A DNA stretch of 64,000 bases from assembly GCF_014905175.1 (NCBI RefSeq), contig NC_057788.1:62001-126000 (forward strand), read 5' to 3'. Numbering within the stretch: position 1 is the stretch's first letter; each line of letters starts with the position of its first letter. The notes beneath the pieces are model-generated. The model had not been told where the DNA came from and did not search any database. It was given only the letters and a program-made list of their open reading frames with translations. Shown here in pieces: positions 40,701 to 52,591 of this stretch. Source of the DNA: Aphidius gifuensis (Eukaryota; Arthropoda; Insecta; Hymenoptera; Braconidae). The position numbers were made by a program, and so were the translations under genes.

Positions 40701-41699
40701 ATTTATACTTTTTTTTTTTTTTTTTTTATTTCTCTTTTCTTTGTATCTCAATTATGTCGAGAGTTCCTTTTTTTTTTTTCTTTTTTTCTATTGCGGTACA
40801 ATGTGTTTAATTAGATTTTTAATTTTCTATTGGATGATGTCAGCTGATTGTTTAAATGGACAGATGATCGCTCTGATGCTATTGCTCAATCTCAATTTTT
40901 TTTTTATTTTAACGATTGTTACAAAGACCGAGTTGCATCAATTTTTTTTTTCTATTTTTATCAAAACACGATTTGGCAATTTTAATAAAAAGATTTTTTT
41001 TTTTTTTTTTCTATTCAAATAATTAACGGGAAAATTAAAAAATATTTTTATTATTTTTAATATCGTGAATGTGTACGTGGACACATGGATTAAGAAACGA
41101 TTGACATATTAAAAGACGGTATCAAGCTAACGGTAAACAACACACACAACCGATCCAACGAATTCGAAATAAAAATATTTTTTAAAAATTTTTTCTACCG
41201 ATAGAAATCGAAATTCTTATAGTTGTCATTCCATGAAAATGTCAATGAAATAATTTTTAATTAATACAAATTAATCTTACCTGTTAATTTCAAGGATTTT
41301 CTTTTTTTTTTTATTTATAAATTTCTTATTTGCACACTGGTTATTTATTTTTAAATATTACTTTTTTTTTTTGCCTTTCTTTTTTCTATCTCACGTAAAT
41401 TATCCACTGGTATTTGTAATTTTTTAAATTTTTTAATTTGTTTTTACTCGTTCATCGTTGCAGCAGCAGATTAAAATACAAAAACATAATATCACAAATT
41501 TCGATATAGAAATTTGTGAAATAATTATTTCAATCAACACCAAAAGTTAAAGATTAATTATTTAAAAAAAAAAAAAATAACATTTAGCTTTAATTTTATT
41601 AATGAATAATTTTGATATAAAATAATACAAATATTTTTATTTAAATAATAATTTATAAAACAGAAAATTTAATGTATATAAAAAATAAAAATAATAATG

Positions 41700-41850
41700 C
41701 TAAGGTGAAAGCCGAGAAGAAGAAGGTGAGCGTTACCGCGCGACTGTCCGATCGGTCTCTTCGAGGCTGTTGAGACAAGAAATACACAAGAAAAACGTTG
41801 CTCTCTTCCCCACCGGTAAGCTACTCTCATATAATACCACGTTACTTTCA
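41700..41850. promoter_or_regulatory. GC-richer island, candidate promoter or leader exon
   Basis: Contains CpG-rich runs such as TTACCGCGCGACTGTCCGAT and donor-like sites on the plus strand (AAG followed by GTGAGC near 41724; CCG followed by GTAAGC near 41815). It could be a distal chitin synthase promoter on the minus strand or the first exon of a noncoding transcript on the plus strand. No protein is recognised. Confidence 0.2.
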
Positions 41851-42316
41851 CAAAATTTATTTGCCCCCCGTGTCTTTAAATCAAATTGTAAATATATCAT
41901 CAACAATAATAATACTAAAATCATAAATAGTTACAAATTTTAAAATTAAAAAAAAAAAAAAAACGATACATCTTATTCACTTGTTGTTTAAAATGCTTGT
42001 GGTATGTGAAAAATATCAAATGGCTTCTTCTTATTCTTCTTATTCTTCTTCTTCGTTTTCTTCTTCGTCTTTTATAGAAAAATGAAAAAAAAAAAAAAAA
42101 AAAAAAATCAACTTGCCATCAACTCTTTTGTGTAGGTGGAAATTAAAATAAAAATTTATATTTTATTTTACATTAAACAACTATTTTAATATCCTTGTTG
42201 AACAAGGGTCGATGATTCTTCAAGGTCCCATTAAAACCTTGATAAAAAATCTTGATTTTTTTTTTTTTTTTCATTTGTTTTGTCATATTTTTTAATATTA
42301 TTATCAAATTAATACT

Positions 42317-44339
42317 TTATTGACGATCTTTAGTCAAGTTCAATGATTCACCTTGATCACCACCACCACCACCAATAACAGATGATTGAATTGTTAACTG
42401 TTGTTGTTGTTGTTTATTACATGAACGATTTGACATATCCAACATTGCACCAAAATCAGGACGTACACTTGATATTGATAACTCTTCAGCAGTTGTAAAA
42501 TCAGTTGGTCTATTTGGTTTACTTATTTGTTCAACAGAATGATCAATTTTTTTCAATCTTTCTTTTATTAAATTATTATCATCAATTGATGATGTGTATG
42601 ATGATTTTGTTAAATCACTTGGTGTATAATCATTTTTTCTATCTGACATAATATCTTGTATTGTTGGTGTTGTTGTTGTTGTTGTTGATGTTGATGTTGA
42701 TGATGATGTTGATGATACATTTTTAGCAAATGGACCAAGAAGATTTGCAATATTTCTAGCATAAACATTTGTTGATGCTTTTGATAATTCTTCAAATGAA
42801 AAACCAGGAAATTTAACAATATCTGATGGTGAAAAATGTGATGATAATTTATTAATATCAGAAAATTGTGATAAATGTTGTGGTAAATCAATTGGAAATT
42901 GTGATAATGTTGCACCAAGTTTATCAAGTGCTTCAGCTGTTAATGGTGCATTCATTTTACTTAAATCAATTTTATTATGTTCATAATCATTTTTAGTATT
43001 GTTGCTATTATTATTATTATTATTTATATTATTTTTTAATGATACAGTTAATTCACCACTTCTAAATGTTGGTGGTAAATTACTGCTATCATGTTTAATA
43101 TTTCTTGTATCTTTTAACATTAATTCATCATGTTCTTTTTTATCACGTAAAGATATTGTTGCTTGTTGATGATTATTATAATGTTTTGTTATTGAACTTG
43201 TTATTGTTGTATCTGGTTTAAAATTTATTGGTGCTAAAAATACATTATTTGATGATACACCAGGTGTTTGTGCAAGTGATTCAGATAACTGACTCATTTG
43301 TGTATGAGATGATGATGATGATGGTTCATCTTTTGAACCTGGTAATATCATTTCACGTATAACATCCCAATAACCAGTACCATTAACACGTTGTCTACCT
43401 GGTAATTTTGATGCCAATGAATTTTTTAAACGTTCCAAATATGTTGTTGTACTATTGAAATTTTTTTTAAAATCAATACCACCCTCACTACGATAATAAT
43501 CAATGCATTTTTTAATTTCATCAAGTGAATCTTGTGATATAAATGGCTCTTGTGTTATTGTATAACTCAATAACATTGGACGTGGATATTCATGTGGACG
43601 ATTTTCTGGTGGTGGCATTGACCAAAATACATTAAAATTTGATTCGTAACAACTTGCATCAGCATGATATGGAGAACAAATAAGACCAACACAAGGTGTA
43701 TAACCATTGTCACTTGGTCCTTTCATTTTAATTTGATAATCAAGCTGATAATCAACATCTCGCAATGATGGTGCAGCATGTAATCTGTGTGAATGATACC
43801 AACCAACAAGTATAACTCTTTGCCATTCCATTGCTTTAGCTATTTCAGCTTCAACCATTGAAGCTGATGTCTTGTCTTTTCCAGCATAACGACAAGGAAA
43901 TGCATTTGTTATTGACAATGCTAAAATATTAATTTAATATAATCTAATATCAATAATCTAATTAATTTGTTGATTAACTTACTGTGAGAATTTATGTCCC
44001 AATGACCACCAAGATATCCACATACTTCTTTATCCATTAAATGACAATGAAGATCAACAACAAGAGCTGCTGTTGTTGATATTGTTACTGAAAATGGTTG
44101 AATTTTTCCCATTGTACTGAATGATGTTAATTCAACCATTGTACTCATATCCCTTGAAATTTAAATATGAAAATTAATTATTATTTTAATTTACATTTAC
44201 CCAATTCATTTCAAACTTACATTGCATGACTTCTTATTCCAAGATTTGCATGTTTTACTGGTACTCGTACAATTGGCGATTGATTTATTTGAGGTTTTTC
44301 TTGAATTTCTTCAATTGTTGTTTCACTTGACACATCCAT
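42317..44339 (-). CDS. MPN (JAMM) domain protein, MPND-like
   Basis: Three exons: 44221-44339, 43983-44152 and 42317-43920, giving 630 residues. The MPN domain spans roughly residues 50-190. It includes LHCHLMDKEVCGYLGGHWD, with the catalytic-type Glu, and GWYHSHRLHAAPSLRDVD, matching the human MPND blocks in order. Downstream, SMPPPENRPHEYP and YLERLKNSLASKLPGRQ also match MPND. The zinc motif has HxH, then six residues before Ser instead of the usual seven, and Arg where Pro normally follows HSH. The C-terminal 350 residues are low-complexity (Ser, Thr, Asn, Gln). The N-terminus is short, without the extra N-terminal domain of vertebrate MPND. MPND relatives are putative metalloproteases; vertebrate MPND is linked to reading of N6-methyladenine DNA. 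Activity here is uncertain. Divergent from the ENT4-like gene. Confidence 0.9.
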
Positions 44340-45178
44340 TGTTTAGGATTTTTTTTTGCTCATCTAATTTATATCAAAACAAATAGATATATAATTATTA
44401 TTTGAAATATCAATTTATAAATATCAACATGTCAAATCTTGTTGTCAAAATAATGCTCACTATATTATTATTTATTATTATTATTGTTATTTGTTTACTA
44501 TTTGTTTAAGTGTGTGTGTGTGCATGTTTTACTATAGATGAAAGTCTGTAGCTTTTGAGGAGAGATGGCGTCATACGATTTTTCCATGGTAAAGATTTAA
44601 ATTGATTTAAAAATATATTCGATCGTGTGTGTTTAGTGTGTTATGATAAAATTGATTGATTGGAACTATGTACAGGACCTTTTGAAATTGATAATTTGAT
44701 TCTCATCAAGTGGTGCATCAGGTTGAGCTGATGAATCAATACTCAAATCATCAAGTCAATTATTATTATTAAATAATATTTTGATAATAATAGTTATAGG
44801 TGTTTTTTTTTATTTAGACTGTTGAGTATGGATCTGATGGATCTGATTAAAATGTGTGTCACCCTTCTTACTTATATGATATGTTAACACACAATAATAA
44901 AAAACTTTTTTGTAAAGCAACGCGCGCAGAAATCAATGGTATTAAGAATTTTTTTTCCTCTCCCTCAAGACTTGCGCTAACGTTACTATTAAAAATAATA
45001 AAAATAAATAGTACACTATTTTTTTGAGATAAAAAAAAAAATCATCACAGTGAAATTAAATTGAAAAATATCAAAAAATAGTTGAATATAGTTGATTAAA
45101 AATGTGTACATATTGTTATTGATTCAATAAATTTGAATAATAACAATAAATATAAATAATTATTGAAATAATCCAAGA
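44340..45178. promoter_or_regulatory. Divergent intergenic region between MPND and ENT4-like genes
   Basis: About 840 bp separates the two start codons. It must carry both 5' UTRs and promoters. A GC-richer patch around 44540-44590 (with GAGAGATGGCGTCATACG) and a (GT)n tract near 44510 are the only distinct features. Whether one bidirectional promoter or two are used cannot be read from the sequence. Confidence 0.4.
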
Positions 45179-47207
45179 ATGGATGAAAATTTAAGTCGTG
45201 GATACGTTCAATTGAGTAAAGCCAGAGGAATGAATGAATTTAAATTCAACAATGATTTTGCCCACATAACACCACCAGTGGATCGTTATAATTTTATTTA
45301 TTTTTCTCTTGTTCTTGCTGGTGTTGGATTTCTTTTGCCTTACAACAGGTAAATCAATAAAAAAAAATTAAATAAATTTATAATAATAATAATAATGATT
45401 TTTTTGTGATTGCAGTTTTGTGATTGCAGTTGACTATTTTCAAGCTCGTTATCCAGGCACAACAGTTATATTTGACATGTCAATAGTCTACATAACAATG
45501 GCATTTGTTTCAGTATGTGCAAATAATATATTGATTGAAACAGTATCATTAAATACTAGAATAACATTTGGCTATTTGGTATCAGTTGTTACATTAAATT
45601 TTGTTGTTGTATCAGAAATATGGTGGGAATTTTTTGGTATGGCAACATCATATACAATAAATTTAATAGCTGTTGCTGTTGTATCTGTTGGTTGTACAAT
45701 TCAACAATCAAGTTTTTATGGTTACACATCAATGCTACCAAGTCGTTATACACAAGCTGTTATGGCTGGTGAAAGTGCTGCTGGTTTTTGGGTATCAATT
45801 AGTAGAATATTAACAAAATCATTAGTTGCTGATGAACGTGGTAATACATCAATGTTTTTTGCATTATCAATAATATCAATATGTTTATGTTCAGTTCTAC
45901 ATCGTATTGTTAGAAAAACTGAATTTGTACAATTTTACATAACAATGTGTCAAGAAAAAAATAAAATAACACTTGAACCAACTGAAGATGTTGGATTAAT
46001 GGATCCACTTGATCAAACATCAAATATTGATGGACAAAATAATAAAGGACAATATGGAATATTAAAATTACAAACAAGTCCATTACAAGATTCATCATCG
46101 TCAACAGCAGCAGCAGCAACAACAACAACAAATGATTCAGCATTTTCATTTAGTAATCCAGTTTATGAACCAAATGGTCCATCAATTTGTGTTGATACTA
46201 CTGCTGCTGCTGCTGCTGCTGGACCAACTTATAAAGTTGAAGATGTTGTTATAATACGTGGTTCATATGGTAGTCAGGGTAATGTAAATAAACCATGGTC
46301 AGGAATAAAAAAAGGTTTAATGGCACGTGCTGAAGTTGCTAAATTAATATTTCCATATATGGCAAGTATTGGTGTTGCATATTTTGTAACACTTTGTCTT
46401 TATCCAGGTATTGTTTCAGAAATAATATCATGTAAATTTAAATCATGGATGCCAGTTATACTTATGGCAACATTTAATGGTGCTGATTTACTTGGTAAAA
46501 TATTAGCATCAATACCATATGAATGGACAAGAGGACAACTTGTTTATTTTTCAATAGCAAGAATAATATTGATACCATTATTTTTACTGTGTGCAATACC
46601 GAGACGTGCACCAGTATTATCTGGTGAAAGTTATCCATTATTGTTATCATGGTTGCTTGGTTTAACAAATGGAATTGTTGGTAGTGTACCAATGATTCAA
46701 GCACCAAGTAAAGTACCAGAACAACACAGAGAACTTGCTGGTAATATTATGACACTTTCATATACAACTGGACTTACTATTGGATCATTGTTGGCTTATA
46801 TTCTTGATGATAGTTTAACTGATAATCTTGGTAGACCCATTACCATTAGACAAGTTTGTCCAAGAATACCAAGAACATTTAAAAATATATTTACAAATAT
46901 AACAACAACAACAATTAAAACATCAACAACAACAACGACTCCACGTAGTTTAACTACGCTATTTGCTAATGCAACTCTTTCAACTTTTAAAAGCATCAAC
47001 AAAATTCCAATACTCAAAACAACAACAACAACAACAGCAACAACTGCTATGACAACAATTGCATTGACAACAACAGCTGTTATTTCAAATACAACTGTTG
47101 CTGGAATTTTTGATGCTGCTAGTAATTCAAGCACCACCACCACCATGATGACTGATGTTGTTGCCAACATCACTTCAAGCATTAGCAATTCAATTCTTCC
47201 TCATTAA
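45179..47207 (+). CDS. Equilibrative nucleoside transporter 4-like (SLC29A4/PMAT type)
   Basis: Two exons: 45179-45348 and 45416-47207, giving 653 residues. The first membrane segment ends LAGVGFLLPYNS, as in human ENT4. Other matches are YPGTTVIFDMS, GCTIQQSSFYGYTSMLPSRY, GESAAGFWVSISRILTK and RELAGNIMTLSYTTGLTIGS. About eleven membrane segments are visible, with a long Ser/Ala/Thr-rich cytoplasmic loop (about residues 235-335) in the middle, as the family has. Human ENT4 is a plasma-membrane monoamine and adenosine transporter; a similar role in the insect is inferred. The last roughly 110 residues form an unusual Thr-rich low-complexity tail. The acceptor of the single intron is a 14-nt tandem duplication (45402-45415 and 45416-45429). 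The first AG keeps the frame and matches the family; the second would shift it. Confidence 0.94.
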
Positions 47208-47862
47208 TTTATTTATACCAATTAAATTTTATATATATATATATAAATTATTTGTCAATGTAAAAAAATTGTTATTAACACTGTTGGGATTTGTGAGGTA
47301 AATCAAATTGTTTTTTTTTTTTTTTTCCCTGGATTTGATCAACCTCTTTGATAGAGAGAGAGAAACAGTTAACAGAGAGAGTTGTATTTTTTTAAAACAA
47401 ACAAAACTGAATTAAAAATGAGATTAATATAATATATATGTACATGCACAGAAATTGAACAGTTGATTTGAAAAAAAAAAATACAGAAGCCCTATATGTA
47501 TATTAAAATAAAAATAATTTGTCAATTTAAATAAATTTATGAGCGCAAGACAAATAATTACAATTTAAGTAAATAAATTATTTCGTTACAACATATCTTC
47601 GTAAATTATATATATAGGTATATATTGTTTTTTGTTTTTAGTATTTAATGAACAATAAGCCCTACTTGTGAAAACATTAAAATTATTATATTATGCCAAT
47701 AATAACAACAGGCATTATTAAATTATTCAAGTCGATATGTACAAATAAAATAAATCTACTTTGACTTATTAAATTATTTTTTTTGTTTGTTTGTTGATTA
47801 TTGTTATGTTATTATGGAATTTATTTATCACAGTCGGAGCTTTTTAAGTGAGAATATTTAAG
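47208..47862. other. Convergent 3' spacer between ENT4-like and MAK genes
   Basis: About 650 bp, A+T-rich, containing both 3' UTRs. No open frame or RNA gene is seen. Confidence 0.4.
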
Positions 47863-50596
47863 CTATTTGAGGTACTTGGCTGCCCAGTCTGTTCTTCCAT
47901 GAACTCCACCACTTGGTCTTGAACTCACGACATTTCCAAAAAGACTTGATGATTGAAGAATTCCCTTGCTGCTTGGTTCTAAAATTGATTTCAAAAATTA
48001 TTAATAATATATATTTATTTTGTATTGTAATATAATTTATTTACTTTGTGTTGAAAATAAATTTGAATATGGCATTCTGCCATTTGTCTCATATCTATTT
48101 CTCAATAAATATTGTTGTCTTGTTTGGCTATCAATACCATCACGATTATTCCAAAATTGTTCATTTAAATTATCATTTTTTTCCAATGATGGTGGTGCAA
48201 CAATACCATTTAGCAATAATCTTGTTCTTCCAACTTCAACATCACCATTTCTAAATAAACAAATGACAAAAAAACAAAGGAAAAAATCAAGAAACCAAAC
48301 GAAAAAAAAACAACAAAAAAACAACAACAATGACAACAATAAATAGTGTTAATAGTCTATAATGATGATATTATTTAATAAATACAATATTAAACATCAG
48401 ATAATAAATTATCATACAGATGTTGAACAAGCATAATTTTAAATTTTTTTGATGAATCAATAATAATACTATAAATACTATCAAGGAAGACATAAATATT
48501 ATAATGATCATAAATACTTTGAATGGTATTATTGATATTATCAATTTTATCAATAATAATATTTAAAAAATTAAATGTTTCAATGGTAAATGATAAAGTC
48601 ATGTCATCGTCATCGTCATCGTTATTTAAGGAATAATAATAGTGATCATCACCACAAGTGCATTTAAAATAACAAATGAGATATTGAATAAATTCATATT
48701 GTCCCATTGTCAAACAACCAATAATATATGTTGTAAAAATAAATATATAAACACATATTATAAACACAATTTGACGTCTTAATTTTCGGTACCTTGATGA
48801 TAAATTTGTATTTTGTCCAGCAACATAACGTGCAACATTTAAATAATGTTGTTTTGCTGATAATTTTCTATGATTATTGTTATTGTTTTTATTATGATTA
48901 CTTGATTGACTCAAATTACGAGTTGGTGGTGTTTCATTCCATCCTGGTGTTATCCAATTACCATTTAAATTTTTTGTTGTTTGATTTTTATTTTTATTTT
49001 GATCTAATCCAAATATTTCATTCCAACTGACACGATTTTCTTTACAAATATTATCTTGTCCAGTTTTTGTCAGTGTTTTATTTCTATTAAAAAAAAAACA
49101 TATTTATCTTTTTATACAAATATTTATTTTACTTAACAGATAGTTTATTTGATTATTTTTTTATATTTTTATTTTTTTACCCAGAAGAATTTAATTCATC
49201 ATCATAATCATTATCATCATTACCAACATCTTGATCCCAGCTTTGTTTTTTATTATTATTTAATAATGGTAATACTGGTTGTACTTGAATTTGAACTGGT
49301 GCTATTTTATCAGTTGATCTGTTGATTAGCAATAAAATTAATTTACATGAAATATAAATATTAATTTGAACTATACCTTGATACAACAATTGTTCTATTA
49401 AAGGTGTCTTGATTAAAATTTACATTTGTAGTTGGAAAATTAACTTTGTTCATCAATAATTCACGTTGAGAATTACCAATTTTTCTACTACTACTCATAA
49501 CACGATTTGCATTGTTTACTTGAAAATATGGATACCTTATAATGAAAAGCATAAAAATTAGATCTTTAACAATGAAAAAAAAAAATAAAATAAAATAAAA
49601 TAAAACCTTAATGATTGTTGTGCAGTTGGTCTTTTTAATGGATTCCATTCCAACATGTCTTCCATAAATACAATGGCTTCTTGACTAGCATTTGGTATGA
49701 TATTTTTTAATGGAGTTTTTGGTAATACTGGAAATTTAAAATTCATTGCAGCAGCAAGTTGATAACCATCTGGCCAATCATCTTTATCTGGTGTTCCAAT
49801 GATAGCACATATTTTAAATATTTCATCAATTTCTGATTTACCAGGAAATAATGGTCTAAATGTATATAGCTCAGCCATAATACAACCAACAGCCCATATG
49901 TCTATTGGACTATTGTATGTTGTTGAATGAAGCAACACTTCTGGTGCTCTGTACCATCTTGTTGATACATAATCAGTGTATGGTGGTCTTGATCTTATTT
50001 CACGTGCTAATCCAAAATCAGCAATTTTAACTAATTCTGGTCCCATGCATAGTAAATTTTCTGGTTTCATATCACGATGAAAAAAGCCATGTTTGTGCAT
50101 AAATGATAAACCTTGAAGTACTTGAAATATCATATTTCTTACAACTGGCTCAGGAAATAATTTATCTCTTGAAAATTAAATTTATCAAAATTAAATTAAT
50201 GTTAAATTATTTATATGTATATTAAATTAATTACAAATTACCTGTCTTTCATAAGTTGATATAAATTTTCTTTCATATATTCAAAGACAAAATAAAGTAC
50301 ATCATTTTCTCTAATGACCTCTTTTAGTTTAACGACATTTGCATGGCTCAATTTTTTTAATGACTAAAAATATAATAATAATAATTATAATTATTGTTTA
50401 TTATTAATAAATTTAAAAGCTTAAATATTATTACTTTAACTTCACGAAGATTCATGGCTTCTTCCCAGGAATAATATTTTCTTTTCATTCTTTTGATGGC
50501 AACTTTTTCACCAGTGTCAACACGTTGACCAAGTACAACTGATCCAAATGTTCCATCACCCAATTGATTAAGTGTTATGTATCTATTCATTTTCAT
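47863..50596 (-). CDS. MAK/ICK (CILK1)-type ciliary serine/threonine kinase
   Basis: Eight exons: 50435-50596, 50242-50363, 49607-50167, 49377-49535, 49181-49318, 48793-49083, 48045-48250 and 47863-47978. All are GT-AG in phase, giving 584 residues. The kinase domain fills residues 1-290. It has the glycine loop GDGTFGSV, VAIKRMKRK with the ATP-binding Lys, FFHRDMKPENLLCMGPELVK, DFGLAREIRS, and the activation-loop TDY dual-phosphorylation motif (about 159-161) before VSTRWYRAPEVLL. The end of the domain, PTAQQSLRYPYFQV, matches MAK. The C-terminal half is Asn-rich and variable but ends in GRTDWAAKYLK, like the conserved MAK/ICK tail. Family members (human MAK, CILK1; worm DYF-5) control ciliary length and intraflagellar transport turnaround. 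The start could be either Met of MKMNRY; the second matches vertebrate MAK. Intron 6 is unusual (see next entry). Confidence 0.95.
48390..48792 (-). CDS. Open, in-frame intron 6 of the MAK kinase: possible membrane-anchored alternative tail
   Basis: If the donor after exon 6 (48793) is not used, the frame runs on for 134 codons to a TAA at 48390. The added peptide begins with basic residues (YRKLRRQ) followed directly by a hydrophobic segment with IVFIICVYIFIFTTYIIG, about one membrane span. An Asp run and a second partly hydrophobic region follow. ATTAAA lies about 11 nt past the stop. An open run this long is unexpected in A+T-rich intron DNA. It may be an alternative terminal exon, a retained intron with coding use, or a separate small membrane-protein gene fused by position. 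No family is recognised. Confidence 0.35.
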
Positions 50597-52591
50597 TTAC
50601 TTTTTAATTTTTCAATCCAAATTTTGAAAAAAAAAAAAATTCAATTCTTTTGCTCGAGGTCAATGATTATTTCTTCGTCGAGTTTTTCTTTTGAAAGTTA
50701 ATGACAGTAAACAATTTTTTTTCATGTTACTATATTGGAAAGAAAAGAAAAAAAAAACAAATAAAACTTTAAGTTATTATTATTGTTATTAATAATTAAT
50801 TAATTGAAATACAATATTTTTTTCTTTTTCTTGAAGCTATTAAATTATCATTATTATAATTTGGGTCATGGACTCATGGTAAATTTTCTTTACTTGAAAA
50901 TAAAAAATCAACAACTACCATTATAGCTATATATAAGTTATAAAAGTTTTTGAATAATTCAACTATAGCCTAGTTGTATTATAGACTAGAGAAAATAACT
51001 GTGATAAAAAAAGAAATAAAAACATAAACTTGTGACATTTTAGACACCTGCAAAGTTTTTATATATTTTTGTACTCAATTAAATTTTATAGCTTTTTTTT
51101 TCTATTGATTTTTTTGTCTCAATATTGATTTGTTTTTTCGTAAATTTAATAAAAATATATTATTCAAAATTAAGTGTAAAAGACTTGTGCACGCAATAGA
51201 AAATTGTTTATCGATTTAACACGTTTCTTAGAAACACAAATTATTTTTATTTTTCTATCCATTTGTCTTTTATTTTTTCCTTGGCTATTTTGTAGTTAAA
51301 ATTTTATCTATTAAATAACGTTGTCTTTAATAATAATAGTAAAATGCTTAAAACACCTTGAGGATTTTATTTTGTTCTTGCATTGATAAATTAGCATAGA
51401 CTTAACAATTGCATGCAGTTAATTTATCTTTCTCAAATCCGGCACGCAAACATTTTAAACATTTCTTTTGATCTATATATTTTTATTTACAATATTAATT
51501 ATGAAACAAGGTCTCTGAAAATGTCCTTCAAATTTCAATACTTGACACTTTTTTATATCATTTATTTTTGGTAAAAAAAAATTCACAAGTTTGTTGATTT
51601 TTTTTTTTTTTTTAAACAAATTTAGATGAACAAATATTTTTTAAAATAATATACCTGAATTAATTGATAACAAATGTATATAAATATTTTTTTTTTTTTT
51701 TTGATATAATATAAGTAATATTGTAATTTAAATTTTTAATGTTTATTTAATTATAAGAACCTTTCTTCACCATAGTCAGTGGCGAACTGTTGAACTGTTG
51801 GTTAACACAAAATCACGTATCCATGACAACTGTTTTATAAATATACTCTAGATATATATTTTTATAATTTCAACAAAATAAACGGGTACAATCAATATTA
51901 ATTACCATGCATTAACACACAAAGTGTAAAACAAGTCAAAAATATAGAAATCAATGAAAATTTCGATTGAATAAATTATGGCTGTTCTCTTTTCTTTAGC
52001 TTCATATTTTTATTTATAAATATTAGTATCTCATTGACAATTTATTCATGTATACTTTTTAAAAATAATAATAATAATTTGTTAACGTAATAAAACAATT
52101 AATGATTTTTAGAAAAATTATGAAAGATTAAAATTAATCAGTAATATTTCAACTACAAATTGATAAAATTAGTTTCATTTAGTTTCAAGATAAAAAACAA
52201 ATTGGCCTGAATTAAAATTAACATTTTAAAAATTGAGCTTTTGTAAAATATATTTGTTTTTTTGTAAATAAATTGTAGATAAATGATTAATTTATCAATA
52301 TATAAATCAACGAGCTAATAATTTAACTTAACTATAATATGTGCGTATATTTTTTTTTCTAAAAAATCAATTAAACATATTTTTTTTTTTAACAAATAAA
52401 ATGTACAATTTTAATAATATTTACAAATAACTCGAAATATCGAGTAAATATTAATTTAAAAATTTTACTTATTTAATAATCACATTGTGTATAAAGTATT
52501 TCATGATTTAAATGAAAATAAACCAGCTCGTTTATATGCAACAAAATAATCATGATATGTCATCAAATCATAAATTGATTGGCTTTTAATT
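50597..52591. other. A+T-rich spacer between MAK kinase and DENND1 genes
   Basis: About 2 kb with only short low-complexity open frames. It should include the MAK kinase promoter and the DENND1 3' UTR. No RNA gene or mobile element is recognised. Confidence 0.4.

Larger units (their letters stand above)
36745..42316. other. Gene desert upstream of chitin synthase
   Basis: About 5.6 kb with no recognised coding gene and very A+T-rich. Two GC-richer islands stand out, at about 37640-37790 and 41700-41850. Each has short overlapping open frames on both strands and several consensus donor-like sites, so each is more likely a promoter or noncoding first exon than a protein gene. Leftward transcription into chitin synthase is the natural assignment. 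Long T and A runs fill the rest. Confidence 0.4.

Noticed and set aside
42610..42927. Minus-strand open frame inside the MPND-like gene
   Set aside because: Out-of-frame shadow of low-complexity codons within the third exon; the other frame matches the family.
46796..47188. 130-codon minus-strand frame rich in Val
   Set aside because: Antisense of the Thr-rich tail of the ENT4-like gene (ACA repeats read as TGT/GTT); no family resemblance.
48020..48346. 108-codon plus-strand frame opposite the MAK C-terminus
   Set aside because: Antisense to exon 7 and intron; ends in a Lys/Asn/Gln low-complexity run.
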